This document shows, one piece after another, positions 1 to 9,732 of a stretch of 22,586 bases of DNA. A program made the translations under genes and the position numbers. The stretch lies in the NCBI GenBank assembly GCA_017940105.1, contig JAGAZG010000194.1:1-22586 (forward strand), given 5' to 3'. Under the pieces are notes generated by a model. It did not search any database. It had not been told where the DNA came from and was given only the letters and a program-made list of their open reading frames with translations. The DNA comes from Mailhella sp. (GTDB lineage Bacteria; Desulfobacterota; Desulfovibrionia; Desulfovibrionales; Desulfovibrionaceae). Position 1 is the stretch's first letter. The number at the start of each line of letters is the position of its first letter.

Positions 1-1
1 A

Positions 2-652
2 AGAATTGTTGCTCCGCTCGACGGCACAATTGTGGCTGTACCCGTTAAGCAGGGGCAAACCGTCAATGCCAATCAGACGACGCCTACCATCGCGCAGATT
101 GCCGACCTGACCAATATGGAAATAAAAATTGAGGTTTCTGAAGGCGACATTCCTTTCATTAAGCCAGGCCTGCGCGTCCGCTATACACTCCTTGGGGCCC
201 CAGACAAGCCATACCGCACAACAATCAGCACCATAGACCCGGGCGACAAAACGCTCAGCAACGCCACCAGCTCCAGTGCTTCTTCTTCCGCAGCTACGAC
301 AACGTCCACGAATAGCGCGGTATACTATTACGCCAAGGCGCGCGTTCCCAACCCGGAAGGTATCCTTCGCCTTGGCATGACGACCCAGAACGTCATTGAA
401 ATCGACAAGGCTGAAAACGTCCTCGCAATTCCAACAATTACCATACAGAATAAAGGGCGCGGCAAAAAATTTGTGCGGGTGCTCGAAGGAGGCATACCAG
501 CCGAGCGCGAGGTAGAAACAGGCATAACCAACAACGTCATGACTGAAATCCGCTCCGGCCTGAACGAAGGAGACAAGGTTATTTCAACCCAGATGACGCA
601 GGATGAGCTGAAAGCAAGCATAAATGCCCGCGGCGGCCGCAGGCCGCACTAG
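2..652 (+). CDS. macA: MacA-like periplasmic membrane-fusion protein of an ABC efflux pump (5' end outside window)
   Basis: This is the C-terminal part of a membrane-fusion (HlyD/MacA family) adaptor that links an inner-membrane MacB ABC protein to an outer-membrane TolC-like channel. The frame is open from base 2, so the gene starts upstream; a GTG at 32 is not the real start because homologous sequence (RIVAPLDGTIVAVPVKQGQ, the second half of the lipoyl-like domain) runs through it. The beta-barrel domain follows, with the Ser/Thr-rich insert before SAVYYYAKARVPNP that also occurs in MacA, then the membrane-proximal domain (GLNEGDKVIS). The N-terminal membrane anchor and hairpin are not in the window. 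The stop overlaps the Shine-Dalgarno sequence AGGAGG (651-656) of the next gene, so this is the first visible gene of a macA-macB-tolC operon. The substrate cannot be read from sequence; macrolides, lipopeptides or siderophores are family possibilities. Confidence 0.9.
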   Translation, partial: RIVAPLDGTIVAVPVKQGQTVNANQTTPTIAQIADLTNMEIKIEVSEGDIPFIKPGLRVRYTLLGAPDKPYRTTISTIDPGDKTLSNATSSSASSSAATTTSTNSAVYYYAKARVPNPEGILRLGMTTQNVIEIDKAENVLAIPTITIQNKGRGKKFVRVLEGGIPAEREVETGITNNVMTEIRSGLNEGDKVISTQMTQDELKASINARGGRRPH

Positions 653-662
653 GAGGGTGATC

Positions 663-2609
<1,947 letters not shown>

Positions 2610-2612
2610 CAC

Positions 2613-3968
2613 ATGAAACAGCTGCCTTTATTTCTGCTGTGCACAGCTATTGTCACAGGCTGCGCAGGCAAAGACTATTCCATTCCTGACCAGCCGGAAC
2701 TTATGACCCAACAACAGATAGAATCGGCATATTCCGTCAACCATGAATGGTGGAAGCAATACAGAGATGACGGTCTTAACCGCTGCATATCGCTTGCGCT
2801 GGAGCGCAACATCGACCTGGCGCGAAGCGCCATCACCGTTAACAAGGCCCTGTACAGAGCCAGGCAGATCGGCGCGGAACTTGTCCCTTCGTTTTCGAGT
2901 TCTGCCAGTACAAATTCACGCAAGCAGCTCGACTCCGGCGACTCAACCCGATCATACAGTGCTTCGTTCGGGCTGTCTTACGAACTTGACCTGTGGGGAA
3001 AACTGCGGGAATCTGCTTCTGCCCAGTCATGGGAATACCAGGCGACAGAACTTGACCGCGAAGCGGCCCGCCTGGCTTTAATCAACACCGCTACCAATAC
3101 CTGGTACAGCATGGCCTATACCAGAGAAGCTCTCGGAATCAGCCGTGAAACGCTCAAGGCATACGAAAAGATCAGTGCCATCATGCGCGAGCAATACCAG
3201 GCTGGGAAAAGCGACCGTTTAAATGCGGAGCAGGCCGAGCAAAGCGTGCTCGCACAGCGTGCATCCATACTCTCCCTGGAAGAACAGCTCGATCAGCAGC
3301 AGCAAACCATGCGCGACCTGCTTGACCTTCGTCCCGGCGAATCGCTTCCGGCCGTGCCGCCCTCTCTCTCTTCTGTTCCACTGCCAAGCGTTGATCTCGA
3401 AGTCCCCGTGTCAGCTCTCGGTCTTCGTCCTGATCTCAAGGCTGCAGAATACCGCATCATGAGCGCATTCCGCAGTTGGCAGGCATCCAGGGCGTCGCTA
3501 TACCCGACCGTGACCATAGGCGGAACCATCGGAGCATCGTCCAATTCCCAGAGTTCACTCTTCAAAACTCCATTCCTAAACGGACTCATTTCCCTCAATC
3601 TGCCCTTCCTTGACTGGAACCGGGTCAAATGGGATATCCGCATCTCGCAAGATTCTTTTGAAGACGCCAAGCTTTCCTTCCGCAAAGCCCTGACATCAGC
3701 TCTCAACGAGGTGGACCGCTACCACCGGGATTTTATTCACGCCCTGTCACAGCTGGATCTGGCTCAAAAAAAGCATGAAACCGACAAGAGAATCGAAAGT
3801 TACAGGCGAACGCGCTACTATGAAGGCGCCGACGACTTGCGATACTGGCTTGAAGCCATCAACACCAGCCATAACTCTCAGATGTCCGCGCTCAATGCCA
3901 AATTCAACGCAATTTCCGCTGCCAATGCTCTTTTTGAAGCCCAGGCAGCGCAACTTACCTCAAAATAA
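2613..3968 (+). CDS. TolC/NodT-family outer-membrane efflux lipoprotein
   Basis: This 451-residue protein is an outer-membrane factor of the RND/ABC efflux type (NodT/CusC branch). The N terminus MKQLPLFLLCTAIVTGC is a lipoprotein signal with lipobox VTGC, giving lipidated Cys17. Two repeated helical halves follow, with family landmarks SYELDLWGKLR in the first half and LGLRPDLKAAEYRI, SLYPTVTIGG and LPFLDWNR in the second. It begins 3 bases after the macB stop and its GGAG ribosome-binding site lies inside the last macB codons, so the three genes are translationally coupled. It should be the exit duct for the MacAB pump. No terminator is obvious directly after it. Confidence 0.92.
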   Translation: MKQLPLFLLCTAIVTGCAGKDYSIPDQPELMTQQQIESAYSVNHEWWKQYRDDGLNRCISLALERNIDLARSAITVNKALYRARQIGAELVPSFSSSASTNSRKQLDSGDSTRSYSASFGLSYELDLWGKLRESASAQSWEYQATELDREAARLALINTATNTWYSMAYTREALGISRETLKAYEKISAIMREQYQAGKSDRLNAEQAEQSVLAQRASILSLEEQLDQQQQTMRDLLDLRPGESLPAVPPSLSSVPLPSVDLEVPVSALGLRPDLKAAEYRIMSAFRSWQASRASLYPTVTIGGTIGASSNSQSSLFKTPFLNGLISLNLPFLDWNRVKWDIRISQDSFEDAKLSFRKALTSALNEVDRYHRDFIHALSQLDLAQKKHETDKRIESYRRTRYYEGADDLRYWLEAINTSHNSQMSALNAKFNAISAANALFEAQAAQLTSK

Positions 3969-4108
3969 GCATATTCTCTCTGATGACACACGGGCAATCA
4001 ATTAAATTTTATCAAAAAAATGGTTAAATTTAATTCTTTTCAACGCCCTGCAAAAGAATAAAATATTATCATACCTATTGATGATATTTAATTTTTTGGG
4101 AGTGCTCC
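3969..4108 (+). promoter_or_regulatory. AT-rich leader of the leuA-araC fusion with two inverted repeats
   Basis: This 140-base intergenic stretch is strikingly AT-rich compared with the flanking genes. It holds a perfect 10-bp inverted repeat, AATTAAATTT (4000-4009) and AAATTTAATT (4026-4035), separated by 16 bases. A second, shorter inverted repeat, TATCAT (4067-4072) and ATGATA (4081-4086), lies 22 bases before the start codon. GGGAG (4098-4102) is the ribosome-binding site. No leader peptide rich in Leu codons was seen. The palindromes are candidate operators; autoregulation by the downstream fusion protein is a guess. The first repeat could alternatively act as a weak terminator for the efflux operon. 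Confidence 0.4.
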
Positions 4109-6103
4109 ATGCAAGGTGTTAAAAAATATCAGCGACAATATTTTCTTCCTCCTGAAAAATGCTTGGAGTGGACTCAATCTGACTGCATCTCAAAAGCCCC
4201 TGCGTGGTGCTCGGTCGATCTTCGGGATGGCAACCAGGCATTAAGTACCCCGATGTCTCTTGAAGAAAAACTGGAATACTTCAGCATGCTCGTCAATATC
4301 GGCTTTAAAGAAATTGAAGTCGGTTTTCCTGCGGCATCAGAAACAGAATATGATTTTATGAGAGCGCTCATTGAGCGCGGGCTTATCCCTGACGACGTTA
4401 CCGTGCAGGTGCTGACGCAAGCACGGGAGCATATTATTCGACGCACTTTCGAAGCTCTTCAGGGAGTGCCGCGCGCAATTGTCCACCTCTATAACTCGAC
4501 TTCTGCAGCGCAACGGGAACAGGTCTATAAAAAAAACAAGGAGCAGATTCTCAAGCTTGCCGTCGACGGAGCCAGCCTGCTCGACAGCCTGGCAAAAAAA
4601 ACTGGCGGGACTTTCATGTTTGAATACAGCCCAGAAAGTTTCCACGGAACAGAAGTCGAATATGCTCTTGATGTCTGCAACGCCGTTCTGGATGTCTGGC
4701 ATCCCACAGCTGAACGAAAGTCGATTATAAATCTGCCTTCTACAGTAGAATCGGCCATGCCACACGTTTTTGCTTCGCAGGTCGAATACATGAGCAAGCA
4801 TCTTGACTTTCGCGACCACGTTATTTTAAGCGTGCATCCCCATAATGATCGCGGCTGCGGCATAAGCACTGCCGAAATGAGCGTGCTTGCGGGTGCACAG
4901 CGCATAGAAGGCACGCTGTTCGGCAACGGAGAACGCACTGGCAACGCCGACATTGTCACCCTGGCCTTGAACCTGTTCACGCATGGGGTGGATCCAGAAC
5001 TCGATTTTGCATCCTTACCTGAAATAAGAAAAACGTACGAGCGTCTGACAGGAATGCATGTGCCCGACAGGCAGCCTTATGCCGGAGACCTTGTTTTTTC
5101 GGCCTTCTCCGGTTCTCATCAGGATGCCATAGCCAAAGGCATGACCTGGAGAGAAACGCAGCATGCAAAGATCTGGACGGTTCCTTACCTGCCTATTGAT
5201 CCGGCAGACATAGGACGAACATACGATGCCGATGTAATACGTATCAACAGCCAGTCAGGAAAAGGAGGCATCTGTTATATTCTCAAGCAGAACTTTTCCA
5301 TAGTCGTCCCGGAAAAAATGAGGGAAGAAGTGGGGTATGCCATCAAGCATGTGTCAGATGAAAACCATGAAGAACTTTCGCCTCAAAAGGTCTATGACAT
5401 TTTTGCGGAGCAATATCTTCACTTCACCCCATGCTTCACTATTCCTGAATGCCATTTCAGACAGGTTGACGGCATTATGGCAGAGGCAACCATTGACCAC
5501 GGTGACAGAATAACCGTAGTCGGTGCCAATGGAAACGGACGACTTGACGCCGTAAGCAATATCATCAAGCAATATTTCGGCATCAGCTACGAACTCAGTG
5601 CATACGAAGAATATGCGCTTTCGCAGGGCTCATCGTCAAAGGCCATGGCATTTGTATGCATCTTATGCGAAGGCAAGCCCTACTGGGGGGCTGGCTCCGA
5701 TGAAGACATCATCAAGTCCTCCATACAGGCACTGGTCGTTGCCGTAAACAAAATCCCGCAATTGCAGAAAAAGGACTGCAATTACGATGAACGGCTCGTT
5801 GCCATGCAAAACTATATCCAGGCCAACTATCAGACTGTGACGCTTGAGGCCCTTTCCGCCGAGTTCCATCTTTCCACCCCATACATTTCCAAATACATAC
5901 GCGACAAATCCGGCCATACCTTTGGAGAGTTTGTTGCCGGCGTGCGCATGAAAAAGGCCAAGACGCTGCTGAAGCACGGAAACATGACGGTAGAAAACAT
6001 TTCGTACGCCATCGGCTATCCCAACGTTGAGCACTTTTCAAGGGTATTCAAAAAAAACTTCGGCATGACGCCAATGCAGTACAGAAACCAGAACAAGTCC
6101 TAA
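4109..6103 (+). CDS. leuA: 2-isopropylmalate synthase (yeast-type) fused to a C-terminal AraC-family HTH domain
   Basis: The 664-residue protein combines a biosynthetic enzyme and a DNA-binding domain. Residues ~30-310 are the DRE-TIM barrel of 2-isopropylmalate synthase (acetyl-CoA + 2-oxoisovalerate, first committed step of leucine synthesis): CSVDLRDGNQAL carries R39/D40 and SVHPHNDRG carries metal ligands H243/H245. Residues ~435-550 form the LeuA dimer/allosteric domain, with GANGNGRLDA resembling the GxGNGPIDA leucine-pocket signature. Residues ~562-660 are a complete AraC/XylS double helix-turn-helix: first HTH TLEALSAEFHLSTPYISKYI, second around MTVENISYAIGYPNVEHFSRVFKKNFGMTPMQYR. Plain LeuA of this class ends near residue 550, so about 110 residues are extra. 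The frame is continuous, and catalytic residues look intact. The start at 4109 has GGGAG 6 bases upstream. The gene stands alone, without leuCDB beside it. A leucine-responsive regulator with retained catalysis is an inference. Confidence 0.93.
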   Translation: MQGVKKYQRQYFLPPEKCLEWTQSDCISKAPAWCSVDLRDGNQALSTPMSLEEKLEYFSMLVNIGFKEIEVGFPAASETEYDFMRALIERGLIPDDVTVQVLTQAREHIIRRTFEALQGVPRAIVHLYNSTSAAQREQVYKKNKEQILKLAVDGASLLDSLAKKTGGTFMFEYSPESFHGTEVEYALDVCNAVLDVWHPTAERKSIINLPSTVESAMPHVFASQVEYMSKHLDFRDHVILSVHPHNDRGCGISTAEMSVLAGAQRIEGTLFGNGERTGNADIVTLALNLFTHGVDPELDFASLPEIRKTYERLTGMHVPDRQPYAGDLVFSAFSGSHQDAIAKGMTWRETQHAKIWTVPYLPIDPADIGRTYDADVIRINSQSGKGGICYILKQNFSIVVPEKMREEVGYAIKHVSDENHEELSPQKVYDIFAEQYLHFTPCFTIPECHFRQVDGIMAEATIDHGDRITVVGANGNGRLDAVSNIIKQYFGISYELSAYEEYALSQGSSSKAMAFVCILCEGKPYWGAGSDEDIIKSSIQALVVAVNKIPQLQKKDCNYDERLVAMQNYIQANYQTVTLEALSAEFHLSTPYISKYIRDKSGHTFGEFVAGVRMKKAKTLLKHGNMTVENISYAIGYPNVEHFSRVFKKNFGMTPMQYRNQNKS

Positions 6104-6673
6104 ACAAGTAAAAATCTGCCGCGCCGCTTTTTGCAAGCCTGGCAGCTGAACCAGCGTGCACGGATTTCAGGATGTTTTTCGCCAGCCCCTGCAAGTATGC
6201 GCATATTGCAGATCTGACGTCATACCTGCTCCGGCAAGTTGATTTTGGCTGGACAATTTTGCTGACGCAGGATAAAATAAAGAGGAGTTTTTTGGACGTT
6301 GAGCCGGATTAAATCCTCTTTTTAAAGCAGAGACGGCGAACGTGTCCAATCTTATGAGAGAGCCTTTGTCAATGGACAGCATTTCTTCAGTGAAAAATTC
6401 AGGACGTTAAATGACAGGTACGGTCACTAGCAATGCGATGATATTCCCATTTACCTTTCTGAGAGGCTGCGAAAACTACTTATTCTCCATATTGTCCTGA
6501 GCGGCAGAAGTGCCGTTCAGGGCTATTACTATGCAAGACCTCTGCAGCAGCAGGCATTTGAAAATTATTTGGCTGAAGCAGACAAAAAAAGCGCATCAGC
6601 AAGGCCGTGCATAAACCTCATACTTCTTTGTATTCGTTTACCAAAAAAACTTATCTGCAAAAGTGAGACAGCA
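6104..6673. other. 570-base gap without a convincing gene; several stem-loops
   Basis: No ORF here looks real. Three structures are visible. An 11-bp stem, CCTGAGCGGCA (6496-6506) with TGCCGTTCAGG (6511-6521), has a 4-base GAAG loop and one G-U pair, with no T-run after it. An 8-bp inverted repeat AAAGAGGA (6279-6286)/TCCTCTTT (6314-6321) is followed by two further T residues. A short palindrome GGATT-A-AATCC lies inside its loop. The TGTCCA/TGGACA motifs near 6343-6375 could be a decayed mobile-element end, but no transposase remnant supports this. The region presumably contains the leuA terminator and the promoter of the HPt-lapG cluster, neither of which can be placed confidently. Confidence 0.4.
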
Positions 6674-7048
6674 ATGACCCTGCGTGAATTGTATGAAAGC
6701 ATCGACGGCGATTATGAAGCTGCGAAACGCATTCTTCCCATGGACAAAATGATTTCGAAATTCATTATTCTTCTTCTTAAAGAAGAGTCCTGCGGCAAGC
6801 TCATGAAAGCTGCAGAAGCTAACGACTCCACGGGCATGTTTGAAGGGGCTCACAGCATGAAAGGCGTTTGCGGCAACCTTGGCCTACTCAAGCTGTCTTC
6901 CATGGCCAGCACTGTTGCAGAAGAGTTTCGTCCTGGCAAACCAAGAAAGATGTCGGATGAAGAGCTCAAGAGCCACCTCGACGCTCTTAATGCAAAATAT
7001 CAGGACACCATAGCGGCCATAAAGCAATTTGCCGCAGAACAGGAATAA
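6674..7048 (+). CDS. Stand-alone histidine phosphotransfer (HPt) domain protein
   Basis: This small cytoplasmic protein of 124 residues is essentially one HPt domain. The phospho-acceptor motif is AHSMKGVCGNLG, with His60 followed by the conserved K63-G64 and the downstream N-L-G. Such proteins relay phosphate from hybrid kinases or receiver domains to a response regulator, but none is encoded nearby. The frame is open further upstream to a TTG at 6569, but ATG 6674 is preferred because HPt homology starts just after it and a weak GTGAG lies upstream. It ends 9 bases before the LapG-like gene, so it is probably the first gene of that operon. Its partner is unknown. Confidence 0.85.
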   Translation: MTLRELYESIDGDYEAAKRILPMDKMISKFIILLLKEESCGKLMKAAEANDSTGMFEGAHSMKGVCGNLGLLKLSSMASTVAEEFRPGKPRKMSDEELKSHLDALNAKYQDTIAAIKQFAAEQE

Positions 7049-7057
7049 TGGCAGCCC

Positions 7058-7759
7058 ATGACATATACGAGCCTGAACATGCGGTCTTGCTCACTCACAA
7101 AAGCCGCGGCATTTATGTTTCAACGAATAAAGCGAGCACTCTTTTTGGCTTTTTGCGCTGCGCTGCTCTTCACGGGGCAGGCGCTGGCAGACGATGCCGC
7201 GTTTTCTAAACTTTTCGGCACGGTTGCGTTTCAGCGCCCAATGAAAGTCTTTGGGCAATGGCTCGACATACAGGCACGCAACAAGCCCAGCGACATTTTC
7301 AAAGGCAGCGGCAGCCAGCTGCGCAATAACGAAACAACCAGTTCTCTGCTGAACAAAGCCCGTCAATTAAGCGGGCTTCAAAGGCTGCGCCTCATCAATA
7401 CCTTCTGGAACCGTTATCCTTACATAACTGACATAAAAAACTGGGGCAAAAACGATTACTGGGCAATTCCAGCTGAATTCCTCCGCAAGTCCGGAGACTG
7501 CGAAGATTATGCAATCATCAAATACTATACGCTGTGCGAGCTTGGCATGCCGGCATCATCCATGCGCATCGTCGTTCTGAAAGACACGCTCCGCAAGCTT
7601 GCGCACGCTGTTCTCGCTGTGGAAGACGGGGGCAACGTTTATATTCTCGATAACGTTTCCAACGCCATAGTCTCTCATGACAGGCTATCGCATTATGTGC
7701 CGGCGTATTCCCTTAACCAAAACAACGCTTTTGTCCATATCAAAGGGCGTAAACTGTAA
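7058..7759 (+). CDS. lapG: LapG-like periplasmic cysteine protease (bacterial transglutaminase-like, BTLCP)
   Basis: LapG proteases cut the N-terminal region of RTX-type surface adhesins and so release biofilm cells. The 233-residue product has a signal peptide (core around FQRIKRALFLAFCAALLFTGQALA) and then the BTLCP domain. The expected catalytic triad is visible: Cys148 in KSGDCEDYAI, His183 in LRKLAHAVLAV, Asp198 in VYILDNVSN. The start is uncertain: ATG 7058 gives an unusually long, polar signal-peptide head, while ATG 7079 or 7115 would give a more normal one; no option has a strong ribosome-binding site. It sits between an HPt gene and, 23 bases downstream, a two-TM HD-GYP-like protein gene. 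In known systems LapG is held inactive by the periplasmic domain of the c-di-GMP receptor LapD, so the neighbour is the likely partner. No large adhesin gene is in the window. Confidence 0.88.
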   Translation: MTYTSLNMRSCSLTKAAAFMFQRIKRALFLAFCAALLFTGQALADDAAFSKLFGTVAFQRPMKVFGQWLDIQARNKPSDIFKGSGSQLRNNETTSSLLNKARQLSGLQRLRLINTFWNRYPYITDIKNWGKNDYWAIPAEFLRKSGDCEDYAIIKYYTLCELGMPASSMRIVVLKDTLRKLAHAVLAVEDGGNVYILDNVSNAIVSHDRLSHYVPAYSLNQNNAFVHIKGRKL

Positions 7760-7782
7760 ACCCTTTTCCGGGAGAATAGCAC

Positions 7783-9717
7783 ATGCAGAAAAATCTCCTT
7801 TCCAATAAGGCCGACAGAAACCGCCGCCTGCTGCTGGCTCTGGGCATAATGATCTCGCTTATGGCAGTACTGTTTGCGTCCCATTTTGCAATACAAGACA
7901 GAAAAGAAAAAATATTCATGGATGCTTCCGATACCTGCAAAAGTGAACTGGCTCTGCTTTCTGGCAGGCTCATGGAGTGGAAAAGCACAACACAGGCTGT
8001 CATTGACGGAATCGCGCAGGAAAACCTTTTTCGGGTCTTTCTTTCAGACTATGCTTCAAGTCCAAGCAGAGTTGAGCGCTTTCAGTCTTTAAAAAAAGAT
8101 ATCAATTCTCAGGAATACGAATTTTTCAGTTACCTTCAGGACGTATTAAACGATGTTGCCCGCATGCACGGCATACGCAACGCAGCACTGCTTCTTCCAG
8201 ACGGGCGGCCTATGCTCGGGGAAAATCCAGGCATTGACAAAAGCGCTCTTGCCGGAATAGGCAACCTGCATGTAACTGGCTTCAGAGAAGAAAACGATGA
8301 GGTTTACGCACGCACCGTGACGGCCAGTTTTCCGATTGACCAGGAAGATAAGCCTGCGGCGTTTCTCGTTCTTGATATTCCGCTCGGCTCAACCTATGCA
8401 AAAGTGCTTTCCAGCGAAATTCATCATGAAATGAGCTTTGACCTTGTTTCAAAGCACGGCACCATTTCATTGCTGGGCGGCAAGGTCATCCTTAAAGCTG
8501 AAGAAGCGTTGAAAGACCGCAAAGAACATATCCTGCAGGAAGAAAACGGCGATGCTTTTGCCATGTACACAGCCATAAGCGATCCTGCCGAAGGCTACAT
8601 GCGAGCTTCTATTCCAAGCGAAATGCTAGCAGGCCGGGAAGCCAGGGCTAAATGGAATATAATGCTTATGGCAGTGATGACTGCCGCTGTTATCATCCTG
8701 CTCGGCGCAGCCCTTTTCTTTGCGGATACGGCCTTGCGGGAAAGAAAGCTGAACAACCGCATCTCACAACAGAGTTTCTTGCTAAACAGCATCAACAGTT
8801 CGGTAGAAAACGGCATCATTCTCCTGGAGCAAAACGGCACGATCGTGTATAAAAACAATTATTTTCCAGGAGATGATGAGTGGACCCGCATGCCGCTGAA
8901 TGCTATTCTGCCTGAGCAGGCTGCCGCAACTGTCGTAGACAAGACCAGAGACGTCATCAAAAGTGGCAAGACTGCCACTATAGAAACCTCTATTGAAGAA
9001 AACGGCGAGAAACGGCTTTACCGTGTTTCTCTTTTCCCCTACTCCCCCGAGCGTAGCAGCAAGGCCAAAGCTCTTGCCGTCGCCCAGTTCACAGATATCA
9101 CGCTGTTCAGAAAACGTGCTATTGAGCAAAAGCAGCGAGTTAATAATCTTCTTGATGTTTTTGCATGTGCCATGGAAAGCGTGGACAAGGGCTTCCGGGG
9201 GCATACGCATAAAATGCTGTCTGTTATAGCGCTTATCCGCGACGAGCTGGGACTCTCGGCAGACGAAGTTCAGACACTGGACATAGCAGCGCGCCTTCAG
9301 GGCATCAGCAAACTGTTCATCCCCCATGAACTTCTGGTCAAGCAAGGCAGGCTGACTGAGGAAGAACGCTCCCGCATCAGTCAGGCGCAAAACATGGCCA
9401 GCCATATGATACAGAACTTTGATTTCCGCCTTCCTGTTTCTGCTACGCTCGCTCAAAGCAGTGAACGCATGGATGGAACGGGAAGACCTGGCGGACTCAA
9501 AGGTGACGCCATTATCAAAACAGCCAGAGTCCTGGCCGTTGTCAATTCTTTCTGTGCCATGACTAGCCCGCGGTCATACAGAGCTGCCCTCCCCGCATCA
9601 GAAGCCCTTCAGCAGCTGTCAGCTGACCAGGGATATGATCAATCCGTTGTCGACAGCCTGGCACATGCTGGTCATGATGCCCTTGAAAAACTTTCTGGGA
9701 GTGAACAGCCCCAGTAA
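7783..9717 (+). CDS. Two-TM sensor with periplasmic domain, PAS-like domain and degenerate HD-GYP domain (possible LapD-type receptor)
   Basis: The 644-residue inner-membrane protein has TM1 at about residues 14-36, a periplasmic sensor region of about 250 residues (Cache-like topology), TM2 at about 293-314, a PAS-like domain at about 325-445 (NGIILLEQNGTIVYKNN) and an HD-GYP-type domain at about 455-635. The HD-GYP fold is recognisable (GHTHKM, ARLQGISKLFIPHELLVKQGRLTEEE, ERMDGTGRPGGLKG, ARVLAVVNSFCAMTSPRSYR), but the catalytic residues are missing. The HD pair is Gln506-Gly507, the HH pair before ER is Ser-Ser (559-560), and GYP is GRP. It therefore probably does not hydrolyse c-di-GMP but may still bind it or act as a structural relay. 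GGGAG lies 8 bases before ATG 7783. Next to lapG, it is a good candidate for the LapD role with a different cytoplasmic module. That role is inferred. Confidence 0.82.
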   Translation: MQKNLLSNKADRNRRLLLALGIMISLMAVLFASHFAIQDRKEKIFMDASDTCKSELALLSGRLMEWKSTTQAVIDGIAQENLFRVFLSDYASSPSRVERFQSLKKDINSQEYEFFSYLQDVLNDVARMHGIRNAALLLPDGRPMLGENPGIDKSALAGIGNLHVTGFREENDEVYARTVTASFPIDQEDKPAAFLVLDIPLGSTYAKVLSSEIHHEMSFDLVSKHGTISLLGGKVILKAEEALKDRKEHILQEENGDAFAMYTAISDPAEGYMRASIPSEMLAGREARAKWNIMLMAVMTAAVIILLGAALFFADTALRERKLNNRISQQSFLLNSINSSVENGIILLEQNGTIVYKNNYFPGDDEWTRMPLNAILPEQAAATVVDKTRDVIKSGKTATIETSIEENGEKRLYRVSLFPYSPERSSKAKALAVAQFTDITLFRKRAIEQKQRVNNLLDVFACAMESVDKGFRGHTHKMLSVIALIRDELGLSADEVQTLDIAARLQGISKLFIPHELLVKQGRLTEEERSRISQAQNMASHMIQNFDFRLPVSATLAQSSERMDGTGRPGGLKGDAIIKTARVLAVVNSFCAMTSPRSYRAALPASEALQQLSADQGYDQSVVDSLAHAGHDALEKLSGSEQPQ

Positions 9718-9732
9718 CAGCGGCAGTAAAAG

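Noticed and set aside
32..652. Complete gene starting at GTG 32
   Set aside because: Homology to the MacA lipoyl-like domain continues upstream to base 2, so the gene is truncated by the window edge.
4000..4035. Intrinsic terminator of the efflux operon
   Set aside because: The inverted repeat is purely A/T with a 16-base loop, too weak for a confident terminator; it is listed as a possible operator instead.
6240..6400. Decayed insertion-sequence end
   Set aside because: TGGACA-like motifs recur, but there is no recognisable transposase fragment, target duplication or paired terminal repeat.
6569..6673. N-terminal extension of the HPt protein from a TTG start
   Set aside because: The extension has no domain similarity, TTG has no ribosome-binding site, and the HPt domain begins at ATG 6674.
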